A stretch of 10,830 bases of DNA from Streptococcus sp. (GTDB lineage: Bacteria; Bacillota; Bacilli; Lactobacillales; Streptococcaceae): contig DOTL01000073.1 in NCBI GenBank assembly GCA_003521145.1, positions 1-10,830 on the forward strand. The letters run 5' to 3'. The notes beneath the pieces are model-generated. The model worked only from the letters and a program-made list of their open reading frames with translations. It did no database searches and was not told the DNA's origin. Shown piece after piece: positions 6,976-10,830 of this stretch (positions are counted from its first letter, which is position 1; each line of letters starts with the position of its first letter). The position numbers and the translations under genes are program-made.

Positions 6976-7905
6976 CTATTTAACATAATATCTCAGTGCT
7001 AACATGAGTGAAGCTAAGATTGCTAATGCCCCCACAAAAGAGACAAGTGATTGCTCACCGTCATTTGTTTTAGGGAATTCTTTTGTGTCTGCTACTTTAT
7101 CAGTCATTGGTGCCATTTGTCCTGTTTGAGCGTTCAGTTCCTTCTGAACCGTTGACATCGGCTGTGGTTGAACAGTTGGCAAAGATTTCTCTTTCGTACT
7201 CTCTTCGGTTACTCGTGTAGGACGAACAGTTTTAGTTTGAGGTTCAGAGATGGTTGTTTGTTCCTGATTCAAAGTCATAAAACGTGGACTAGAGCTGGCT
7301 AAATGGTCATAAACTGTTTGAGCAGGTCCACCACCAACCCATCCTGATAATAGCTGACCATTTTCCAGATAAAGTAGTGTAGGTGTACCTGGAATACCAA
7401 TCTCACCAAACACATAGTTTCGGTCAAAATCCTCACGATCTGTATCGTAATACTCTAAACGACCATCCATCAGTTGGTTCAAGACCTTCAACTCTGGTGA
7501 AAATTGACGACAATAGTAACAGGTTCCACGTCCAAAATAAATCGTATGTGCCTGACCATCCTCGGTAAAGGCATTACGCACATCATCTAAACTTATTTTA
7601 GGTAAATCAGCAACATTAGCGTCGTATTCCTCACGAGATACTGCTGGGATATCATTTGCAGTCTCCTCCTCAGACTCAGCCAAGGTTACTGATTCAGTCG
7701 CTGCTGGTGCCTCTTTATCTTCAGGAAGCGACTGCTCCTGACTATCTGATGGTTGTTCTACTGGAGTAGATTCGGTTGCTTCAACCTTTTGAGAATTATC
7801 AGCTCCCGTTTCTACCACCTCATCCGCTAAAGCAGTTCCTACCGATAGATTCAGTAACAAGGCTGAACTCATCAGCCATAGCGTTAGTGTCCGTTTTTTC
7901 ATCAT
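6976..7905 (-). CDS. blpG: Exported thioredoxin-like thiol-disulfide oxidoreductase of bacteriocin loci (BlpG / bacteriocin transport accessory type)
   Basis: The 309-residue protein has an N-terminal signal peptide (MKKRTLTLWLMSSALLLNLS, likely cleavage after TALA), an acidic Ser/Glu/Pro-rich linker to about residue 90, a thioredoxin fold with active site CYYC (residues 129-132) and a cis-Pro loop GTPTLLYL (Pro175), a second linker, then FPKTND (277-282), a hydrophobic segment (286-304) and a short basic tail. The tail has the layout of a sortase-anchored protein, but Asn replaces Gly of LPxTG. In S. thermophilus, BlpG is known as a thiol-disulfide oxidase needed for thermophilin 9 activity; this is probably its counterpart, working outside the membrane on cysteine pairs in secreted bacteriocins. 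AAAGGAG at 7909-7915 is better spaced for the second ATG (7902) than for the first (7905). It is a single-gene unit with its own Blp-type promoter. Confidence 0.85.
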   Translation of the reverse strand: MMKKRTLTLWLMSSALLLNLSVGTALADEVVETGADNSQKVEATESTPVEQPSDSQEQSLPEDKEAPAATESVTLAESEEETANDIPAVSREEYDANVADLPKISLDDVRNAFTEDGQAHTIYFGRGTCYYCRQFSPELKVLNQLMDGRLEYYDTDREDFDRNYVFGEIGIPGTPTLLYLENGQLLSGWVGGGPAQTVYDHLASSSPRFMTLNQEQTTISEPQTKTVRPTRVTEESTKEKSLPTVQPQPMSTVQKELNAQTGQMAPMTDKVADTKEFPKTNDGEQSLVSFVGALAILASLMLALRYYVK

Positions 7906-7929
7906 AAACTCCTTTCGATTACTTAGTCT

Positions 7930-7995
7930 AGTTTAACAATTTACAACTCTCATAGAAGCTAACGTCCCAAAAAGTGACTATACGTCCCGAATGGT
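7930..7995 (-). promoter_or_regulatory. Blp-type promoter of the CYYC oxidoreductase gene
   Basis: The box (7963-7995) has half-sites ACCATTCGGGACG and ACTTTTTGGGACG starting 20 nt apart. After 27 nt comes TAAACT (7930-7935). Downstream of the -10 box this promoter differs from the other three, but the box-to--10 spacing is identical. Confidence 0.75.
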
Positions 7996-8060
7996 AAGAA
8001 TATAAAAAATCCCACTATCACCAGAAGGTTCGGGTAATAAGGGGGACTTTTATATTCTTA
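7995..8060 (-). terminator. Long hairpin ending the bacteriocin A operon (66-bp inverted repeat)
   Basis: Arms 7995-8022 and 8033-8060 are inverted copies matching at 22 of 28 positions around a 10-nt loop. The outer 13 bp (TAAGAATATAAAA / TTTTATATTCTTA) are perfect, and an inner stem with TCCC/GGGA is followed on the minus strand by T6. It lies between the stop of peptide C (8089) and the next Blp box, abutting that box. It most likely terminates transcription, but its length is unusual. Confidence 0.65.
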
Positions 8061-8088
8061 TCAAATAAGAGCCTTTAAATTAAAGTTC

Positions 8089-8268
8089 TTACATAATAGC
8101 ACAGACAGGTAAATATACCATGGGATAGGCTTCACCGCTTCGATATCTAGGTGGTGATACCCAACCGTCTTTAAGGGGGTCACCCTCCTTGTTATTCACA
8201 TTTGGCATAAGACAAACAGCACCACCTTGAATTACTTCAAGGTCGTTATGAGTTAATTTTGTAAACAT
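8089..8268 (-). CDS. Short double-glycine-leader peptide with two cysteines (putative bacteriocin, peptide C)
   Basis: A 59-codon gene with AAGGAG (8277-8282) 8 nt before its ATG. It encodes a leader, MFTKLTHNDLEVIQGG, of the double-glycine type cut by peptidase-containing ABC exporters, followed by a 43-residue mature part starting AVCLMPNVNN and ending YLPVCAIM. The mature part holds exactly two cysteines (mature positions 3 and 40), five prolines and little Gly/Ala, so it is unlike the small-residue-rich class IIb peptides A and B. It starts 28 nt after the immunity-like gene and is the last gene of the operon. I do not recognise the mature sequence. It may be a divergent bacteriocin or a secreted signalling/accessory peptide; the leader and ribosome site make chance unlikely. 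Confidence 0.75.
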   Translation of the reverse strand: MFTKLTHNDLEVIQGGAVCLMPNVNNKEGDPLKDGWVSPPRYRSGEAYPMVYLPVCAIM

Positions 8269-8296
8269 TGCTTATACTCCTTATTTTGTCAATTAC

Positions 8297-8689
8297 TTAC
8301 TTCTCTATATTATGGTTGATATACTTGATGCCCCATAAAAATAGTACGAAACCCAATAATGAAAAAAAACCTACAAATATAGCGATAACTTTTTGATAAT
8401 AGAAATCTGTTGTCAAAAAACGAAGGCAACTAAGTGTCAGTAACAAGAAACAAGCTAGGGAAGCTTTTAATTGATTTAACACAGTTGGTTCTTCTCTTCT
8501 TGTCATTATTTTTCGAATGAGCAATATATCAACCACAACCACTAAGAGGGCTGCTACGATGTAGACCAATTGGAATACGGATGATAAGTTATGAAGTAAT
8601 TGACTAAAAAAAAGTACCAGTAAGGATATGCTAACTACTTGGGCAATGACAAATAGCACTATATCCCTTTTTGAAACTCTATGTGTCAT
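8297..8689 (-). CDS. Four-helix membrane protein, probable bacteriocin A immunity protein
   Basis: The 130 residues form four predicted membrane helices (about 10-28, 37-58, 72-92, 98-122) with a basic cytoplasmic loop RKIMTRREEP between helices 2 and 3 and a polar tail. The ATG at 8689 follows TAAGGAG only 11 nt after the bacteriocin A stop, so the two are co-transcribed and probably coupled. This bacteriocin-immunity pairing is the usual order in blp/class II loci, and the inferred role is protection from bacteriocin A at the membrane. The frame is open further upstream, but that stretch is out-of-frame bacteriocin A sequence. The layout resembles the 9191-9592 product. Confidence 0.75.
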   Translation of the reverse strand: MTHRVSKRDIVLFVIAQVVSISLLVLFFSQLLHNLSSVFQLVYIVAALLVVVVDILLIRKIMTRREEPTVLNQLKASLACFLLLTLSCLRFLTTDFYYQKVIAIFVGFFSLLGFVLFLWGIKYINHNIEK

Positions 8690-8700
8690 TGTTGTTCTCC

Positions 8701-8940
8701 TTAACAGCCAAGTAAGGCTACTCCACCTCCAATAGCTGCACCTACTGCACCAGTTCCAATTGCATACGGTCCAATGAAGAAAGCCGTTCCACCTGCAGCT
8801 GCAGAGAATCCTTCTGAAGCACCTACGGCGACAGAGGCCCCACACATTCCCCATCGTTCCCAATTGACTCGTCCTCCTTCAACACTAGCAAGTGTTTCAA
8901 GGTCGAGGGTGTTAAAGTTTTCAATTGTTTGAGTTGCCAT
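8701..8940 (-). CDS. Class II (blp-type) bacteriocin precursor A, double-glycine leader
   Basis: The 79-residue precursor has a 23-residue leader, MATQTIENFNTLDLETLASV followed by EGG, and a predicted 56-residue mature peptide beginning RVNWERWGMC. The mature part is Gly/Ala-rich with GxxxG-type repeats (GTGAVGAAIGGG) that usually form a membrane helix, as in pore-forming class IIb peptides. It has exactly two cysteines, at mature positions 10 and 56 (the last residue), able to close a large disulfide loop. AGGAGG lies 8 nt before the ATG. It is the first gene of an operon with the membrane protein at 8297-8689 and peptide C, under a Blp-type promoter. It belongs with S. thermophilus/S. salivarius blp peptides, but I do not assign a letter. 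Confidence 0.88.
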   Translation of the reverse strand: MATQTIENFNTLDLETLASVEGGRVNWERWGMCGASVAVGASEGFSAAAGGTAFFIGPYAIGTGAVGAAIGGGVALLGC

Positions 8941-8967
8941 GGCAACTACCTCCTAAAATTTTTATCG

Positions 8968-8985
8968 TGTGATCTCTCAATCACA
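8968..8985 (-). promoter_or_regulatory. Hairpin at the predicted 5' end of the bacteriocin A mRNA
   Basis: TGTGAT and ATCACA are separated by a 6-nt loop, directly after the predicted transcription start near 8984. The same hairpin occurs at 10715-10732 before bacteriocin B. Such 5'-terminal stems can protect mRNA; here this is inference. Confidence 0.4.
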
Positions 8986-8990
8986 TCTTT

Positions 8991-9056
8991 AGTATAGCAT
9001 TCAAGTGTCTCTATCAGAGCTAGCGTCACAAAAAGTGGCTATATGTCCCGAATGGT
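8991..9056 (-). promoter_or_regulatory. Blp-type promoter of the bacteriocin A operon
   Basis: The box 9024-9056 has half-sites ACCATTCGGGAC and ACTTTTTGTGACG starting 20 nt apart. After 27 nt comes TATACT (8991-8996) with an extended TGC in front. The leader mRNA is about 44 nt, including a 5' hairpin and the AGGAGG site. Confidence 0.8.
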
Positions 9057-9190
9057 AATTCCTAAAGAACATCCTTCAATCATTGGAAATCTTCCTCTAA
9101 TTTTCACATATTTACTTAATCACTTTCTTATTATAACACTTTTATGCAAATATCTTCTAGATTGCTTACAGAATAATCAAGCAAATGCGT

Positions 9191-9592
9191 TTATTGTTTA
9201 AAATATTTTTTGACTTGAAGGTAAGATAGAAAATCACAGAGGATTAACAAAAGCATTAATACGGCTAGTACTATACGGTCTGTGGTATCACTGAATGTTA
9301 GTAATGTGTAAAACTCTACACTAAGCACTAGAAATGTGATGACAAGAAAGACAATGAAGGACTGCCGTATTGTTAACAGATTTACTGAATCTGGACGCTT
9401 CTTAAGCATACGGTAGAGCAGTCCATTAACAAAAATGACTACGAAAGCTAGTGCTCCGACTGCTAGCCAAGTTCCTGGCGAGATCTTGCTTTTGTAGAGA
9501 GAAAGGCTGATACTTATAAGGAAAACTGCCAACGCAGCAGTGATGGTTCTAAAAGATCGCAATACACTCGAACTAATATTCTTTAACTTCAT
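9191..9592 (-). CDS. Four-helix membrane protein, probable immunity-type protein
   Basis: The 133 residues form four predicted membrane helices (about 15-33, 40-60, 76-98, 105-124), with a basic loop YRMLKKRPDS between helices 2 and 3 and a basic tail VKKYFKQ. The size, topology and loop position match the 8297-8689 product, suggesting distant paralogs or a shared immunity family, although plain identity is low. The ATG at 9592 has only a weak AGGTG site. No bacteriocin gene lies directly upstream and no Blp box precedes it. A TATAAT at 9680-9685 may serve as its -10, or it may be read from the promoter near 10020-10069 through the 9718-9918 ORF. Confidence 0.65.
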   Translation of the reverse strand: MKLKNISSSVLRSFRTITAALAVFLISISLSLYKSKISPGTWLAVGALAFVVIFVNGLLYRMLKKRPDSVNLLTIRQSFIVFLVITFLVLSVEFYTLLTFSDTTDRIVLAVLMLLLILCDFLSYLQVKKYFKQ

Positions 9593-9679
9593 GATAAAAC
9601 ACCTAAACTATGAATAACCTCAGTCAGTCTTGCAAACCTAATAAGCTATTACATTTAACTCTATTCCTCTCTGTATTTT

Positions 9680-9685
9680 ATTATA
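9680..9685 (-). promoter_or_regulatory. Possible -10 box for the 9191-9592 gene
   Basis: A consensus TATAAT on the minus strand inside CTGTATAAT, with no good -35 at the usual spacing. It overlaps the palindrome TACAGCTGTA. The leader would be about 80 nt. Confidence 0.3.
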
Positions 9686-9717
9686 CAGCTGTAAGATTTC
9701 AAGTAAGCCCTTAGCGA

Positions 9718-9918
9718 TTAAATTCTACTGGAGATGTAATACAGTAGTGTCATTAGTACTGATACTTTAAATAGGCGAATATACATATCTTTGTTTTCTC
9801 TATTACAAAGATATGCAATCAAATATAATATAATCTCCGCTATCATTAGCAAGAATAATTTTACTTCGGGAACATCAAAAATAAGCATTTGCAAGCATCT
9901 TACGTTCAAAGTGACCAA
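9718..9918 (-). CDS. Small hydrophobic protein, unrecognised
   Basis: A frame of up to 66 residues with two predicted membrane segments (about residues 20-37 and 49-63), separated by a polar CNRENKDMYIR loop. The TTG at 9918 lies directly after an in-frame stop and has no clear ribosome site; the ATG at 9888 (MLIFDVPEVKLFLLMIAE) is the other candidate and also lacks a good site. It sits in the immunity-rich part of the bacteriocin island, downstream of the palindrome at 10044-10069. Small two-helix proteins are common as immunity proteins in blp loci, but this one cannot be assigned. Confidence 0.4.
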   Translation of the reverse strand: MVTLNVRCLQMLIFDVPEVKLFLLMIAEIILYLIAYLCNRENKDMYIRLFKVSVLMTLLYYISSRI

Positions 9919-9924
9919 AGGTTA

Positions 9925-10008
9925 CTTTTGAAACTGTACCCACTTTTTAAAAAGTAAGCTATAAAGAAGCACCGTTAGCCCTAGCAAGTTAATGGTTCTG
10001 TGCGTAAT
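9925..10008 (-). pseudogene. Possible remnant of a small membrane immunity-type peptide
   Basis: A frame open between stops and lacking an ATG encodes THRTINLLGLTVLLYSLLF then KKWVQFQK and a stop at 9925-9927. The part INLLGLTVLLYSLLFKK resembles the C-terminal helix of the neighbouring 10064-10237 product, LNLIGLCLFLFLMCTVIK, in both pattern and position. A TTG within it has no ribosome site. It may be the tail of a decayed paralog; the match is short and hydrophobic, so confidence is low. Confidence 0.3.
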
Positions 10009-10019
10009 CTATGAATTTT

Positions 10020-10069
10020 ATTATAGATTGGAAGCCGATAAAAAAGTAGTGACATAAATGTCACTACTT
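10020..10069 (-). promoter_or_regulatory. Candidate ComR-type box with T-tract and -10
   Basis: Minus strand: the 26-nt palindrome AAGTAGTGACAT-TT-ATGTCACTACTT (10044-10069) contains GACA-N4-TGTC. A T-tract follows, then TATAAT at 10020-10025, 18 nt from the palindrome. This is the layout known for ComR-activated promoters in streptococci. In S. salivarius, ComR is reported to activate bacteriocin genes directly. The same hairpin also qualifies as a terminator, so this is a hypothesis. Confidence 0.45.
10038..10069 (-). terminator. Possible terminator of the bacteriocin B operon, overlapping the last stop codon
   Basis: The 12-bp perfect inverted repeat 10044-10055 / 10058-10069 is followed on the minus strand by T6. 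The TAG stop of the 10064-10237 gene (10064-10066) lies inside the upstream arm. A stem of 10 bp or more with a U-tract would terminate well. Confidence 0.55.
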
Positions 10070-10237
10070 GTCTGACCTTATATCCTTGATAACCGTACAC
10101 ATAAGAAAGAGAAATAAACATAACCCGATAAGATTTAGGCATTGAAGTCCAAAATTCAGTTTTTCTCCAAAGTTATGTAAGGAAACAAGGACGAAGCCCA
10201 TAGACATCATTAGAGACACTAGGCGTTTTTTGGTCAT
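10064..10237 (-). CDS. 57-residue two-helix membrane protein, probable immunity-type peptide
   Basis: The product begins with a basic MTKKRL, has two hydrophobic segments (about residues 7-19 and 29-49) and ends in IKDIRSDK. I chose the ATG at 10237, preceded by AGAAGAGG about 11 nt upstream; an in-frame ATG at 10279 has no ribosome site. It is the third gene after bacteriocin B, under the same Blp-type promoter. By position it may be part of the immunity set, but I recognise no family. Its stop codon lies in the palindrome at 10044-10069. Confidence 0.55.
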   Translation of the reverse strand: MTKKRLVSLMMSMGFVLVSLHNFGEKLNFGLQCLNLIGLCLFLFLMCTVIKDIRSDK

Positions 10238-10324
10238 GATTACAAATACCTCTTCTCTTATATCGAAATTTTCAATCATAATTCACATGCTATTCACAGA
10301 CCAGCAATTGACAAGACATCTCAG

Positions 10325-10450
10325 TTAGGATTTCTTCTTAACGGAATTGGTAGCCTTGTGTTTTTCAAGAAATGACATAATAGGCTTATCTAAAAAACTC
10401 ATAACAGCCATGGAAACCATCCCTAAAATATAACTTTTCAAATCAAACAT
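10325..10450 (-). CDS. 41-residue small protein directly after bacteriocin B
   Basis: Encoded from the ATG at 10450, 6 nt after the bacteriocin B stop; GGTGGTGATGG at the end of that gene may serve as ribosome site. It starts MFDLKSYILGMVSMAVMSFL, an amphipathic or membrane helix, followed by DKPIMSFLEKHK and a strongly basic VKKKS tail. No double-glycine leader or cysteine. The position right after a bacteriocin suggests a small immunity or accessory peptide. Family unknown. Confidence 0.5.
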   Translation of the reverse strand: MFDLKSYILGMVSMAVMSFLDKPIMSFLEKHKATNSVKKKS

Positions 10451-10456
10451 AATCCA

Positions 10457-10687
10457 TCACCACCAGCATGTTGCTCCATAACCAACACCACCTACGATAG
10501 CACCTCCAGCTGCTCCTGCGACAGCACCTTGCCGAGTACGTGTTTTGATACCTAGTCGTAAACCATTACCAACTCCTGTAGCTACTCCTTGTTTAGCAAA
10601 ACCTCCCCAGCTACATCCACCACCTTCAACGTTTGCAAGTGCCTCGAGATCGAGTGTTTCAAAATTGTTCATTGTTTGGGTTGCCAT
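10457..10687 (-). CDS. Class II (blp-type) bacteriocin precursor B, double-glycine leader
   Basis: The 76-residue precursor has a 23-residue leader, MATQTMNNFETLDLEALANV followed by EGG, nearly the same as in precursor A, and a 53-residue mature peptide beginning GCSWGGFAKQ. A basic stretch (GIKTRTRQG) precedes a Gly/Ala-rich helix with GxxxG-like repeats (GAAGGAIVGG), and the end is GATCWW. Exactly two cysteines occur, at mature positions 2 and 51. AGGAGG lies 8 nt upstream of the ATG. It is the first gene of the rightmost operon, followed by two small membrane peptides. It belongs with the blp pore-forming peptides of the S. salivarius group; A and B could be partners of a two-peptide bacteriocin or independent. 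Confidence 0.88.
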   Translation of the reverse strand: MATQTMNNFETLDLEALANVEGGGCSWGGFAKQGVATGVGNGLRLGIKTRTRQGAVAGAAGGAIVGGVGYGATCWW

Positions 10688-10805
10688 GGCAACTACCTCC
10701 TAAAATTTTTATCGTGTGATCTCTCAATCACATCTTTAGTATAGCATTCAAGTGTCTCTATCAGAGCTAGCGTCCCAAAAAGTGGCTATATGTCCCGAAC
10801 GGTAA
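10671..10805. repeat. 135-bp direct repeat, copy 2: Blp promoter, leader mRNA and first leader-peptide codons
   Basis: Second copy of the unit at 8924-9058, offset by 1747 bp, with three differences. It precedes bacteriocin B in the same orientation. Confidence 0.9.
10738..10803 (-). promoter_or_regulatory. Blp-type promoter of the bacteriocin B operon
   Basis: The box 10771-10803 has half-sites ACCGTTCGGGAC and ACTTTTTGGGACG, starting 20 nt apart. After 27 nt comes TATACT (10738-10743) with extended TGC. It differs from the bacteriocin A promoter by one base in each half-site. Confidence 0.8.
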
Positions 10806-10830
10806 AAAAAATCGAGTAGGGACTAATTTC

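Larger units (their letters stand above)
8924..9058. repeat. 135-bp direct repeat, copy 1: Blp promoter, leader mRNA and first leader-peptide codons
   Basis: This copy matches 10671-10805 at 132 of 135 positions; the differences I see are at 8932, 9028 and 9053. It spans the Blp box, -10, 5' leader, ribosome site and the first six codons of bacteriocin A. Similarity continues more weakly through the rest of the leader-peptide coding region. Confidence 0.9.

Noticed and set aside
8690..8863. Upstream extension of the 8297-8689 gene, rich in Cys, Trp and Arg.
   Set aside because: It is bacteriocin A sequence read out of frame; the ATG at 8689 has a clear AAGGAG site.
9039..9083. 14-codon minus-strand ORF (MIEGCSLGITIRDI) with AGAGGAAG upstream, running into the Blp box.
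   Set aside because: Very short, overlaps the regulatory box, and has no visible promoter; most likely chance.
9162..9184. TTGCTT/AAGCAA inverted repeat after the 9191-9592 gene as a terminator.
   Set aside because: Only 6 bp with an 11-nt loop and no T-tract on the minus strand.
9935..9965. Stretch resembling a degenerate Blp half-site (TATAGCTTACTTTTTAAAAA on the minus strand).
   Set aside because: No GGGAC/GTGAC in the half-site, no second half-site at 20-nt spacing, and no -10 box at 27 nt.
1..10830. CRISPR arrays, tRNA/rRNA genes, insertion sequences and phage attachment sites.
   Set aside because: I looked for regularly spaced repeats, cloverleaf-type sequences, transposase motifs and terminal repeats and found none.

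Overview
The window looks like chromosomal DNA of a streptococcus of the Streptococcus salivarius group (S. salivarius, S. vestibularis or S. thermophilus). The evidence is a 755-residue PepX that reads like my memory of the S. thermophilus enzyme, a linked divergent aquaglyceroporin gene, cppA, and a blp-type class II bacteriocin region with the MATQT... double-glycine leader known from this group. Species cannot be fixed without a search.

Left part (1-6366), ordinary chromosome. On the minus strand, cppA (CppA family), a cytoplasmic beta-lactamase-fold serine hydrolase and a small membrane protein form one operon running leftward from a good promoter at 2153-2181. On the plus strand is a CPBP/Abi intramembrane protease gene that reads through only if one base is restored in each of two homopolymers (T7 at 2353-2359, A6 at 2877-2882). 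Next come the aquaglyceroporin gene (minus) and pepX (plus), divergent from a 120-bp intergenic region. Terminator hairpins separate these units.

Right part (6420-10830), a bacteriocin/immunity island transcribed entirely on the minus strand. Four promoters carry the same two-half-site direct repeat of the BlpR/LytTR type, each exactly 27 nt upstream of its -10 box. From right to left they drive: (i) bacteriocin B with two small membrane peptides; (ii) bacteriocin A, a four-helix immunity-like membrane protein and a previously easy-to-miss 59-residue double-glycine peptide (C); (iii) an exported thioredoxin-like CYYC protein (BlpG-type) with a sortase-like tail; (iv) an enterocin A-type immunity protein and an overlapping 34-codon ORF. 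Between (i) and (ii) are a second four-helix immunity-like protein and a small hydrophobic ORF that lack a Blp box. Upstream of them lies a palindrome with a GACA-N4-TGTC core, a T-tract and TATAAT. It could be a terminator, a ComR-type competence box, or both.

How the parts fit: all three double-glycine peptides have exactly two cysteines in the predicted mature part, and a coregulated exported CXXC protein is encoded beside them. This suggests one secretion-and-disulfide-folding module with several immunity proteins. The pheromone, two-component system and ABC exporter genes expected for a blp locus are not in the window and probably lie outside it.
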